In this document: piece after piece, positions 46,214-58,300 of the stretch
Numbering within the stretch: position 1 is the first letter of the stretch
How the letters are laid out: each line of letters starts with the position of its first letter
Source: Scatophagus argus
Lineage: Eukaryota > Chordata > Actinopteri > Scatophagidae
DNA: 64,000 bases
Reading direction: 5' to 3'
NCBI RefSeq assembly: GCF_020382885.2
Contig: NC_058498.1
Span: 18,443,001-18,507,000, forward strand
Position numbers and translations under genes: made by a program
Notes under the pieces: generated by a model
What the model saw: the letters and a program-made list of their open reading frames with translations, nothing else
Database searches by the model: none
What the model was told of the DNA's origin: nothing

Positions 46214-49200
46214 ATGGTTCAACGTGTGGCAGTGGTTGGTGCAGGCAGCTCTGGTCTGGCCTGTATCAAAATCTGTGTTGATGAGGGCATGGAGCCTGTC
46301 TGTTTTGAAAGTAGTGATGACATTGGCGGCCTGTGGAACTTTAAGGTTAGTGTGGGCACCGTTGATAATACCATAAAGCATCTTGCCTTATCATACATGA
46401 ACAATGACTAATGACAGTGTTGATTAAACAATAAAGCCATCTGTCAGCTCTAGTTCTTGTTTAACTTTTTGTCCACAGGAGTCACCTGAGCCAGATAGAT
46501 CCAGTATCTATCGCTCCTTGATCGTCAACACCTCCAAAGAGATGATGTGTTTCAGTGATTTTCCCATGCCTGCTCACTATCCAAACTACATGCACAACTC
46601 CCAGCTGTTGCAGTACTTCAGGCTGTATGCAGAGCACTTTGAGCTGCTCAAACACATACATTTTCAGGTTATTCTAGTTTCATTGTGCCAGAAGCATTTG
46701 TACAACATTTATTGTAATTATTAATGTATTATTAATTAATTAACTCTGTGTGTGTGTGTGTGTGTGTGTGCGTGTGCATGTGTATGTGTGAATATGGACG
46801 TGCATGCTTCAGACCACAGTAAAAAGTATAATGCAGAGGCCAGATTTCTGTCTGTCTGGTCAGTGGGACATAGTGACCATTAACAGAGATGGAGAGGAAG
46901 AGAGACATGTCTTTGATGCAGTTCTGGTGTGTTCTGGCCAATACATACAACCTGCCTTCCCCCTGTCAGACATTCCAGGTCTGTGAACAAATAGATGTTA
47001 TTTTTCAGATATTTTACAGAAATTGATGGAGGGGTAAAGTGAGTTGTAGTACTTTGCATCTGCACATTCTTGCAAGAAACTATTTTCCTTTGATCTGTGG
47101 AATCATCTGTATCTCTGCAGGACATGAGACGTTTTCTGGCAGGTGTTTTCACAGCTGGGAATATAAAGATGCACATGCTTGCAGAGGAAAGAGGGTGGTA
47201 GTGGTTGGCATTGGCAATTCTGGAGGAGATATTGCTGTAGAGATTAGTAGATCTGCAGAGAAGGTAAGACAGAACAATAAAAAAAAGCTTCATTATTGTT
47301 TTACCATTTGTTATTCTATCATATTATTGTATTGTTATTGTATTTTATTTTTAATGTATAGAGAGTTTTATCCTGATTTTGTTTAAGCTATATTAAGCTT
47401 CTTAATATGCTGCCACTGCTTACACTCACTTTTATAGACATTTCTCAGCACACGTGAGGGGGCCTGGGTGGTGGGCAGGATGTCCAATAATGGCCTTCCA
47501 CTGGACATGACAGCTATCACCAGGATCAACAACACCCTCACAATGCTTCTTCCCTCAAGTCTGCTCAACTGGGCAGCCGAGAGAACACTGAACCAGAAAT
47601 ATGACCACCGACTGTATAGCCTGCAACCCAGACACAGGTGACACAGTTTGACCTGGTGATGTCTGTTTTCCTCTGGCTCGTGATCACAGGTCACTGGGGT
47701 TCAGCTTCAAATCACTTTTTATTATTTCAGTGTTTGTTTCATTGATTCTGCTATCTGATCCACCTTTTAAAGCGCCAATTCATATTTTATGACCACACAG
47801 ATTACAACTGTTGCATAATCACCTGTAAATGATTAGTCTAACTTTGAGCAACATAGTGACTCTGTCTATGAGCTGTCGTCTGCAGTGACAGTATATTGGA
47901 ATCTGGTTGGTTTGTTTGGATTTTGTCCACCAGAAGACATGAAAGACATGATCAAAGCCTTGGCTTCAAAACTGGCACAACACTGTGCTTATGCACTTCT
48001 TATTTTTCTTATAGGGTAAAATATGAGGGAGAAGTTTGCCAACAGGCATTCATAAAATATATAATATATAAGTAAATATAACATTAACTATACTTGTTAA
48101 CTGATCACAATTGAATGTTAAAACCTTTGAGATGATTGTAGTTCTGTGAGGCTGTTGAGGCACAGCGGGACTATGAACTAAGGAGTTGGCACCCTTACAT
48201 GCTCATGTTGATCACCTAAATTTAGTTTATTAGCATGTCAACATTATCCGTAATACAAAGTACAGCTAAGCTTGTTTTGCAAGTATTTCTTCTTTCTTCA
48301 TAAACCAAAGTGTTGGGCAAATTAAAATTTCGACCTGATGATGGCACAGGATCTCCAAAGTCATTATAATTAATCCTCGGGGCAATAACTGTGCCAAATT
48401 TCCTGACAATCCACTAGTTATTGAGATATTTCAGTCTGAATGGACCGACCAGCCGACCTCGCCATCTCTCCCTTGGAGAAGTTCCCTTTGAGTGATATTG
48501 TTTATTGTTTCAGTTACAGTTTCATTGATCAACCGTGTCAATTTGCAACGACATCCTTATTTCTTTATGTGCAGACAATGATTGTATTCCAATTAATAAT
48601 GTTACAATGTTTTTCTTGGCTGATATTTTCCTAATGTAGTACTTGATTCAGTATTGATGTTTGTATGTTGGTTATTGAGTTAAAAGTGTGTTGCTGATTT
48701 TATCCCTGTTTAATCTTCATGTCTTTTACCTTTCTTTTACTTACGAAGTGACATTAAAATATTACAGAAGGGTCAAAGTTCCGAAATAGAAATACTAGGC
48801 AACAGTAATCACGCATTTTTGAGACTTTACTACAAAGATTGTATCATCTAAGCAGACAGTTTGAATGTGACATAATCTTTGCAGCAAGATTGGTTTGGTT
48901 GATTCCAATCATTTCCTGTCTTTCCCAGACTTTTGGACAAGAGACCTTTGGTCAACGATGACCTTCCTGGTCAAATCCTGCATGGAGCGCTCATATTGAA
49001 ACCCAATCTGAAAGCCTTCAAGGACTCGGGAGTAGTATTTGTAGATGGCACTGTGGAGGAGAATATTGATGTGGTGGTCTTCTGTACAGGTTATAACATA
49101 AACTTTCCATTCCTGCCTCCTGCTCTGTTTGAGGGGCCTCATGGAGAGTTGAAATTGTACAAGTAAGCATATAGTGGTTTTGTAGCTAGGGCTGATGTTA

Positions 49201-50337
49201 CTTTCATTATGTGAAAGGATAGATTGAAACGCCATATTATGCAATTAGAAGGTCAGAGCTTGTATGCATTGTGCCATATCATATCTTTCTAACTTTGGAT
49301 ATTAATTATGTTAGAAACATCAGCTTTGTAATGTAATATTGTGATTTTAAACATCACCTTACAGCTTTCTCAAATTTCAGGAGACTGTTTCCTCCTTCTC
49401 TGATACAACCCACGTTGGCCATCATGGGTCTTTTCCAGACAAAAGGACCAATCATGCCCCCTGTGGAAATGCAGGCACGGTGGGCTGTTAAGGTCTTTGC
49501 AGGTAAACGTGTGTGAGCTTTACATGTATGCACAGGCACACTGAGGAGTAAGGAGCCACAAGTGTCAGTTGGTGTCTTTTTATCTTCAAGGTCTGAGCCG
49601 TCTCCCATCTAAGAAGAAAATGCTGGAGGTCATTGACATTGACACGAAGAGAAACATGAAAAGGTAAACATTATCTTCAAACTGATGTCCTTTACATGGT
49701 ACAGGCCTATCATTCATTTTACTCCTGTAGAAAGCAGAGTTTAGGTTAAAATGATATGCCACTTGAATTAATCCACTCCTCAACTATGTTTTTGCAGCTA
49801 CCCCTGCCAACGACAGGCAGCTGACCAGGTAGATTACATCCCTTATCTGGATTTCATGGCTGAGGAGGTGAGTTCAGTGCAACTAACTAACTTCTAAAAA
49901 TAATGGGGTTACTATTTCTAGAGAATGTATGAGACACAAGCTTCATGACAGACTTCCAATCACAGGTGGGGGTTCGACCAAAGCTCCTGAGGCTGCTACT
50001 GAGAGATCCACTGCTGTGGGTGAAGGTCTTCTTTGGTCCCTGTACTCCATATCAGTATCGTCTCACGGGGCCTGGTCAGTGGAACGGAGCCCGTCAGGCT
50101 ATCTTCACTCAGTGGGACCGGGTGGCTCAGCCTTTTAGAACCAGAGTCGTACCAGAACCAGAGAGCAGCTCGTCTTTCCTCTTTTCCATCTGGCTGCTCA
50201 TATTTGGAGGAACTGTCATAACAGCTATGCTTCTGTCTAAAAATGAGATTGCTTCAGTGTTGCAGGGTGCAGCTCAGATTCTGGAAGGGTACAAGGGTTT
50301 ACTGAAAGAATCCTGGTTCACAGGTCAACCACAATAA
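46214..50337 (+). CDS. Flavin-containing monooxygenase, array copy B, ten coding exons
   Basis: Exons: 46214-46345, 46479-46667, 46813-46978, 47121-47263, 47438-47637, 48929-49162, 49381-49502, 49591-49663, 49798-49867 and 49966-50337 (TAA); 566 aa, all GT-AG. Motifs are FAD GAGSSG (9-14), N61 (NTSKEMM), signature F167...H173...Y177, NADPH GIGNSG (192-197) and FCTGY (328-332), where the usual Ala is Cys. The ancestral 356-nt exon is split 234/122, after LYK, unlike A and C. A 98-bp phase-0 intron after AEE is not seen in A or C. The C-terminus has a hydrophobic anchor (about residues 515-535, [12 protein letters not shown]...) and a longer tail than the usual FMO. The conserved STRRGAW reads STREGAW here. 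It is predicted to be active, but it is the most unusual copy of the array. Intron 5 holds a dispersed repeat. Confidence 0.94.
48200..48460 (+). repeat. Dispersed AT-rich repeat (copy 2 of the 2.1 kb family) in FMO-B intron 5
   Basis: Shares ordered phrases with 2115-2495, including 'attagcatgtcaacattatc', 'gacaatccactagttattga' and 'gatatttcagtctgaatgga'. Same orientation as FMO-B. Confidence 0.45.
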
Positions 50338-50458
50338 CATTATGTACCATAGGATCCACAATTCTGCACATTAGGAGGTCATAAACTTGGGTCCAGCAAA
50401 AAGAAACAAAAAAAAGAAACGGTCAAGGGTAAGGGTTTTTGTGTTTATTTAGGTTTAT

Positions 50459-50610
50459 TTAAAGAAATAGTTTGACATATTGGGAAATTTACTCAATGAG
50501 AAGGTTGATACCAACCTCATGTCTGTAGCCAGCTAACTGATTGGCTCTCGCAAAAAGAGTGGAAATGAGGAAACAGCCAGCCAGGCTGTCTTCAAAGGGA
50601 ACACAATCCT
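50459..50610 (+). repeat. Teleost dispersed repeat (same family as 15.3, 18.5 and 20.3 kb)
   Basis: Begins 'aaagaaatagtttgacatat' and 'tgggaaatttactcaatgag', then 'accaacctcatgtctgtagc' and 'cagccagccaggctgtcttc'. The order is the same as in the other copies, with deletions. Confidence 0.5.
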
Positions 50611-50654
50611 CCTAAATCTCACTAATTAACCAGAGTGAAAATCACTCTCCTGTT

Positions 50655-50800
50655 ATTTCTCTTGACCAAGGCTTAGATCTGGAGTTGATCCCTCAGGGAC
50701 TGTTGGGTAGCTACCCACTGCTCCTTGGAGATGGGTTAAGTGCAAAGAACAAGTTTCATTCTATTGTTCTGTGTCTGATTCTGATTCTATCTATAATCTA
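50655..50800 (+). repeat. 3' tail of a non-LTR element or SINE
   Basis: 'ctacccactgctccttggag' and 'atgggttaagtgcaaagaac' are followed by 'tctgattctgattct' tandem units. This layout matches 3' tails of fish non-LTR elements and mobilised SINEs. Compare the 'ctgattctgatt' ends at 43.87 and 57.63 kb. Confidence 0.45.
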
Positions 50801-51242
50801 TGGCTCTGGCCATGTAGCAGACTGATCTGTAGATGGGCCTTTTTCTCACAGTACTCTTTTATGAGTTTCATCTTGGATCTATAATATTATTAAAACAATA
50901 TGCTACAAATATTAAAGTCCATGCTATATTATACCCTATATAGTTTCACCTTTTTCTTGACTACTTTAAAATGACTATTAAAATGACTTGCCTTTTTTAA
51001 CAATTAATGTATCCTTGCTAAAACAAAAAGTCCATTAATAATGCAATTAATTGCACATGTCCTGTGTTCATCTTTAATCTATCCTCCCCCATCGTCATCT
51101 TAGTTTTAGAAAAGCATGTTTTTTGCTTCCAATAATTTAAAATACTTTATGCTTAATGTGAATGATGAGAACATTCAGGGTTCGGAAACCTGATTACTTC
51201 CAGAACTTTCAGGAGTCAGATCAGTCCAGTTACCAGAATATT

Positions 51243-51428
51243 TTATAACAGAGTGTATATTTCAGAATATACACGCTGAAACCAGAAGAGGTTCTCCATA
51301 ATGTGGGCTCCCAGGAATTTAAAGCTCTGAACTCTTTCCTTAAAGTCTCCAATTATGAAGATGGGAGGAGGGTCAGCTCTGCACTTCCTGAAGTCTTCGA
51401 TGAGTTCTTTTGATAAACATACTGTCAA
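51243..51428 (-). pseudogene. Reverse-transcriptase fragment of a non-LTR retrotransposon
   Basis: The minus-strand peptide contains SKELIEDFRKCRADPPPIFI and ERVQSFKFLGAHI. This matches the region after the YxDD active site in CR1/Rex-type fish reverse transcriptases (pattern KTKE-x-DFRK...GD...ERV-x-SFKFLG-x-HI). Only about 50 residues survive, with no catalytic motif. It is a dead fragment. Confidence 0.65.
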
Positions 51429-52227
51429 ATTATAATTACTCTTTGTTAACTGTATGCAACACTAGTGACTTTGAGTATTGCTAGAATAACGTTAGCTTTC
51501 TGGTTTACAGCTAAGCCAGACCAAAAAAAGATTTTGTGACATTACAACAGTTTCATTAATGTGCAACTGATACATACTGTAGTTCTTCAATATTTTGTAA
51601 TTACAACTACAAAGCCTTACCACAAGTAGTAATAGTGTCTCTAGATATTGTATGTTTGATACTGTAGATGCTGTTTACATGAGAATGTAGCTCTGCTGGC
51701 TGAAGAAACAGCCTTACAAGATGCATACACACTACACGTATGTCATTTTAGACCAGGTTCATGCAAAGTGTGTGTGATATCCTGACATCTGCTGTCAATC
51801 ATCAGAATTGTAAGATCACCCTTATATGTCAGATTTCAGACACAATCTTCACCTTTGTTATATTTGTTTGCTTCAGCTAAGAACAAGCTGTTGACAGAGG
51901 ACCACTGGTACCTGAACTAAACACACTTCATTTAAAGATGCTGAGGACGAGTCGACAGAGAACAACGAGAGCAGTGCCAAGATTTCTACCTTATCTGATA
52001 TGATCAAACCATGAAAAAAGGGTGCCTCAAGTAAAATCAGAACAACAAAACTGGTTTAAAAATTTCAAGTTTGGCATTTTCCTTTAAAGACTTTAAATTA
52101 TGACTAAAATTATATAACACTACAATTAAGTTCCTTCTGCCAATACTGGGTTTACTCAAAACATGCGTCAGTCAGTGTTCTTTTTCACATTTTTTGTGAA
52201 AATCTGTTTTTGGGAAGCATTTTACCT

Positions 52228-52295
52228 AATCAAACGATTTTAAAAACCACTTCACAAAATATTATCTGTGAAGTGGTTTTTAAAATCGTTTGATT
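52228..52295 (+). repeat. Perfect inverted repeat: 29-bp arms, 10-nt loop
   Basis: The arm at 52228-52256 is the exact reverse complement of 52267-52295, with the spacer aaatattatc. The right arm is followed by a T-rich tract. It is intergenic, about 1.9 kb after the FMO-B stop. The absence of any mismatch suggests recent origin or selection. Confidence 0.95.
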
Positions 52296-53001
52296 TTTTT
52301 TTATTTTTATTTATTTATTTTTTTGTCTATTTCAGTTTCAGATTACAATTTTCAGAGAGATCTTGGTTTGAGTAAATTAGTCGAGAAATAATTTCAGGAT
52401 TTCTTCAAGAAAGGGGGGTCACGTGTCCCACCAGATTTTTGATGTCTGGATTTTTTGTATACATTTTTTGTTCGTTTTGTTTATAATTTTATTAGGCTCG
52501 TATTATTTTTTTGTAACATTTAGGTTTGATTGTTTTTTAATACGAGTAAAATGTATCTTTCTAATTATCTTAAACAGTCAAACTCACCTTTCCCGAAGAT
52601 TTTGGTTTCGTCCAAAAGGTGCAGGTAAAAAACAGGCACCAACACACGCATATCAAGGAGACGGTGACAGCCAAGAGGTTATTTTGCTGAAGTGCTTGGT
52701 CGAGCATCAGTGCCTTTTTAAACGTGTGAAAATAAAATACAGATAGTTATACACCCATTTGAGAGGTTATTGCCGCTAACAGGTAAAGTCAGTCGCTGTC
52801 CTTCAGCTGGGTTGTTTCGCCTTCTGGTGGGCTCGCCAGTCGTGACTTGTGATAGATGATCAGTGCAGTCGAGGTAAAGAAGCCCCAGAAGCTGAACTTA
52901 GAAAAAGTTGGGGGAGACGGATACACGTTAAGGTAGGCAACTCAATACTTGCTGATTATTGCTTCCCCCTCCCTGGATCACTGTGCGTGGTCACAGGTTA
53001 G

Positions 53002-53013
<12 letters not shown>

Positions 53014-53087
<74 letters not shown>
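53014..53087 (+). repeat. Composite (AT)n-(GT)n microsatellite
   Basis: About 43 bases of AT (53014-53056) are followed directly by about 31 bases of GT (53057-53087), then short TA and CA runs to 53120. Such tracts can form cruciform or Z-DNA structures and are often polymorphic. Confidence 0.95.
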
Positions 53088-53090
<3 letters not shown>

Positions 53091-54059
53091 ATATATACAT
53101 ACACGTATACGCACACACACAGCATTTACCCTAATGTAATTATGTGTGTGTGGTATTTTTGATGATGCCCCTGGAGTTAACCGAGAGCTAGGAACCAAGC
53201 TTTCAAAGTTGCTTTGTACATTTAAAACAGTAACTGGAAACTGCAGCAGTAATCACAAAATGCACTGGTACTGCATGTAGATCAACATGATAAGATGGCT
53301 GTAAGACACACATACAGATTTTCAAAGCTGTAAATGATCAAAACAATGGCTTTGAACAGTAAGATGTTAGAGTGACATCATGAGACTGTGGGTTGAAGGT
53401 CTTCAGATTATCAGTTTCTTTGTGTCTTTTCTCTTTATCTAAAACGTGACAGATAATGAGGTGGTGTGCTAATGTATATTACGCATTTCTGATTAATCCT
53501 GGCCAAAGTCTGTGAAGTGAAATGCTGTTTACCCCATGAGCACTAATGTGCATTTGGTTCATATAGTTTCACAAAGGTTGCACTTTGTCTTCTGTTTTGC
53601 AGTTTTTTGAATCATCTTGGTACTTATTGAACAGGGAGTACACACCACCTTCATCACTCCAGTAACACTTTAACACCCCCCGTGTCAGACCCTGTGTTTC
53701 AATTACTTCTGTATCCACATGAGCAAGACATCACAATTTCCACTGATGCTGGTATTCCTTGATGACTGCAAAAGTCATTATTAGAGCAAGAATTCACTTT
53801 CCGGGAAAGTTTGTGTCACATTTACTTTCTTTTGTCTTCACTCGTTTTGAGGGACCACAGTAGATCAATCATCAGTCGTTGTGTAATGTTAAAACCTGAC
53901 TGACTGACAGATCTGAAGAGCAAAGTTTTAGTCCGTTCTTCATCTCTGCCTGTGAGAGCAGGTAAGGCTGATGCCAGTTCATGTTGCTTTTGGGATAGGT
54001 TGCATTCCAACAATTTATAGTTAGAGAACACTCAATTACAGCAGTTTTGATGGTGAGTG

Positions 54060-54440
54060 AGGCAGTGGTGAAATGTAATATACATTAACTCAAGTGTAAT
54101 ATTTAAGTGCAAATTTGAGGTATTTTTCTTTTCATGCCACTACATTGGTGTGACAACTTTTGCTACTAGTCATTTCACGAAAACAGCTGGTTGATCAAGC
54201 TGAAAATTAATTGGTCTCTATTTGCTAAACATTTAGTCATTCTTCAAGAAAAAACATTTTATATTTCCAGCTTCTCTTAATTGAGGATTTACTGTGCAAA
54301 GGATTTTTTTTTTACTTTACATTTTTTAAATTAATTTTAATAATGTTGACATATTTGTGGAACAAACCAAGCATCTTGAAGGTGTCACTTTGGCCTCTGG
54401 GTGATGTCGCAGTATTTATCACTATTTTTATTATTTATAC
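54060..54440 (+). repeat. Two adjacent dispersed-repeat fragments
   Basis: The first part (54060-54170, 'ggcagtggtgaaatgtaata' ... 'gccactacattggtg') resembles the reverse orientation of the 22.45 kb repeat. The second (54195-54440) has 'tttagtcattcttcaagaaa', 'ccagcttctcttaattgagg' and 'aagcatcttgaaggtgtcac', an order I know from dispersed non-coding sequence in fish. No coding capacity. Confidence 0.45.
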
Positions 54441-55394
54441 ACACCAGAGAATCAATTAATGAGAAAAAGTTAGCTGATTAGTAAATGATGAAATTGAGCA
54501 TCAGATGCTGTCCTGTCTGAAAAAGCTTAAAATAAGCTCCACCTCAGCCAACTACAACAAGTTCTACTACTGACTTCCTCCACAACTACAAAGGAAGAAC
54601 AAAAATGGACTTAGTGCAATTCTGAAAGTCAGTCTTCAGATTTCTTCCTCAGGGATCATTTGTATGTTTAACCTCACCTGTCTAATATTAGAAACAGGGC
54701 AATTCTCACATCAAACGATTTATTGTTGTTTTAAAGTATTGGGCATCTCTTTGTGCCTGCTACACCCATCTGTGAGCACTGAAACAAGTCTTCTGTTTGG
54801 CATCTAGTTGTTTTAGAAACGGAAAATGCTCATGTACAAAAATGGATGCTTTTCCAACATGGAAATTTGATTCTGTATGTTTTGCAAAAGAAGAAATCAC
54901 CAGATTGTTGCAAAATTGCTCATCATTATTCGATAACTGTAATCATTTTCCACTTAAATCCAGGAGTTTCAGATCAGATGCACAACATGCAGATATCCCC
55001 AAACTTCTTTTATAATGTCCCCTTTGGGACCCTAAAATAAGCAACAAGAACAACAGGAATTTCATATTTGTTAAATGCATGTTACCGGCTGAATAGTTAC
55101 ATCAGCATGACAACACATCTTCTATGAATAGATCCATTCTTCTTTGAAAGTAGGATAAACCTTAAATTTTGTCTATTGCTCATCTCTCTCATATCCACAT
55201 TAATATAATTGTGCATGATTGACTGAAACAACTTAAAATTACATGAGCGTGAAAGACAGCCATACAGTCAACATGAAACAGCTTCACATCACACAACAAA
55301 ACAACACACAGATTTCCTCTTCCACCTTTCTTCTTACTCCTCCTCTATAACAGATCAGAGTCCCCACTGCCATCAGTCATACTTCTCCTCCAGC

Positions 55395-58300
55395 ATGGTT
55401 CAGAGGGTGGCAGTGATCGGTGCAGGGATTTCTGGTCTTACCAGCATCAAGGCTTGTTTGGATGAAGATCTGGAGCCCACCTGCTTTGAGAGCAGCCATG
55501 ACATTGGGGGTCTATGGAGATTTAAGGTGAGGGCCAAAGCTTTTATATAAACACCCAGTGCATTACAAGCTCATATTTTTACTTGATTGTGCAAACAGGA
55601 TGCAAACATACTTGCTTTTTTTCTGATAATAGAGACACCATGTTCATCAATAATAACACATTTTTAGTGATAGACTTCCCCACAAGTATTATGTTCTCCT
55701 ATTTTATCTTACAAGATGCTCTCCATAAGTTTCTCACGCAGGTCTAGTCCTAACATATTTGCTTCTGTTTCCTGCTCTATAGATGATATGATAAAAAAAC
55801 AAAATCCTTTCTACTTACTTTGATAGTTGCTGATTAATGTAATTATGCTATAACTGTCTACCAGAAACAAGACCTTGAGCAAGACAAGACCTTGAATTTT
55901 AAAAGTCCTCTAAAGTCTGGGAAATGACAGGGGAAAGTGGTATTGTTGTACCACTATTAGAATATATCTGTTGTGACTCTTTATTGCAGCCAAGGTAGTG
56001 AAGTGAAATAGTAAAAAAATGTGTGTCACTATCAGTCTTTATGTTGTCCTTCTGCAGGACAATCCAGAGCCTGGACGTACCACCATCTATCAGTCAGTGA
56101 TCATCAACAGCTCCAAAGAGATGATGGCCTTCAGTGACTTCCCTCCTCCAGCTGAGCTCCCCAACAACATGCACCACTCTGAGGTGCTGCAATATATGCG
56201 TCTCTACGCTCAGGCCTTCAAACTGCTGCAGCATATGCACTTCCAGGTTAGTGCCATTTACGATTAACTGTTAAGGCAATAATAAGCTCAGTTACTTTTT
56301 CTAAATGGGGTAAAATATATAAGCCGACACAGCAGGTCACTAACCACAATAATCCTTTGACTCGTGAAGACTGCAGAAATGGTGCAACTCCCAGAGGTGC
56401 AAGGAAATTGTAATAATAGATTTTGGTTGTGTTAGTGGCTGCTTTTCGGGCCAGTGTCACCCAAATTTAAACAAAATAGTTATAATTAAACAAGATGCAT
56501 TTTGTTTTTTCCCCCTTCCTTCAGTGTGTTGTAGCTACACCACTATGTAACACTGCCCCATCTCCAGCTGGGGGGACCATCCTTCACTGAGGTGAAGTCC
56601 CACCCACCTCACATGTAAAAGATACAAACAATGAACACAGTTTTAGCTGGGTGTTTTTCATGTTGCTTTTTGTGTATTTATACTGCAGCACTAGCTTTCA
56701 GTTAGTATTAGTTTTTTTGTGTGTGTGTGTTTCAGACTACTGTGGTCAGTGTGAGGCAGACACCAGATTTTGCTGTAACAGGCCAATGGGAGGTGGAGAC
56801 AGAGAGGAGTCAGGGTCAGCGGGAGACTCATGTTTTTGATGCAGTGATAGTTTGTACGGGACACTTCACCCAACCTCACCTGCCACTCAGAGACTTCCCA
56901 GGTACTGTAACATATTCATTAATTTTCATTGGCTTCACAGTAAAATAGTCAATAATACTGCATTTGAGAAAGTTTGTATTTACTTTCACTCAGGCCTCTC
57001 TTGCAATAAAGTTCTTGATCTCAGTGAGGTCGTCTGATTAAATACGGGTTATAGTAAAAGTTAAAACATTTACTCATTTCAGCCGCTTTGAACATGACAG
57101 CAGTGTTGTCAAAGACGTCTTTGTATTGTGTTGCACGCTGTCTTGTAATCTCACTCTGAACCTCTAGAGGTGACAGTCTGATTACCGCCCATAGTTTCAC
57201 AAGTTCTCCTCTAATAACTAATCAAAATAAACGCATAAAGCATGAACAAAGCAAAGATTCTTACACCCCTTTTTCTTACTAAACAGAAACATACAGCTGT
57301 ACACCCCCTGAAGTCAAGTTTGTCTTAGAAACGCTTAATTTCCTTGTTAACTCATCATAAAACACATTTTATTCAAATAAGACATATACCTCATCAATAC
57401 CGTCTTCTCTGGTTTGGTGGAAGTAAATCCTCAATTCAGTGGGTACAATGCAAAAATATTCCAGCTTGACACGCTTCGCCCACCGCTGATGCCTGTCTCT
57501 TTCTTGCTACCCGTCTGCCTTGTCTTCCCATCCCCATAGTCATAGTCTCATTGGAGCCAAGGTGTAAGTTGTAAATCACTTCTGTAATCACTTCTTTTCA
57601 AGAATTCCTCTCCAGGGATAAATAAAGGAATTCTGATTCTACTACAACCCCCATTGTCAAATTGGCCACCACAGGTCTTTTAGGCTGTGTACAGTCCCAG
57701 TCTGGTGACCGGCTGTGTTTACTGGCTCTTAAACCGAGCCGTGTTTTCCCTGGTAACTCCTCCCCTGATCCAAGGTTGTGGTCCAGATGCATTTCTGTCA
57801 CCTGTCAAGCAAGTAGCTCCATGCCTAATGAGGTAATGGTAGCTATAGCTAAACCACATCTACAGCAAACAAGATAGCGAGCAACAGTTGATGGTTACTC
57901 TGCATTCTGTGTTTTTGAAGCTCCCTTCAAATTCTGTCCATATTTTACAAGTTGCCTCTTTAAAGTTATAAAATATGTATGTGATGACAGACTTATTGCT
58001 TTTGTCACACTTAGAACTGCAGTCACTGCATAGTAGGCGAACAGCTTAATGAACCGTGTGATTTAAGAACATTTTTAAACAGAACATTGACTGACCATGT
58101 AAATACACAAGAAATCATCAGTGAGGAAAGAAACCTGGTTACAAACGCACAAATCCACACTCCATTGCTGCTTGCAACAACCAGCAGAGCAGACAGTCTC
58201 ATGGTGATAAGACAGCTGCTTGGGCAGCAGCTCCTCCTGCTGGCCAAGTGACCACACTAATCTCCATTAGAGGGATGTAAGATTGCCATGACTTGGAGTT

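Larger units (their letters stand above)
50338..55394. other. Intergenic DNA between FMO-B and FMO-C
   Basis: No additional FMO exon or other gene was recognised. The interval contains repeat fragments at 50.46-50.8, 51.24-51.43 and 54.06-54.44 kb, a perfect long hairpin at 52.23 kb and a composite AT/GT microsatellite at 53.0 kb. The start of transcription of FMO-C must lie here, but no leader exon could be fixed. Confidence 0.6.

Noticed and set aside
50338-55394. Search for a decayed extra FMO copy between B and C
   Set aside because: No FAD, NADPH or FATGY motif fragments were found in any frame; only repeats.
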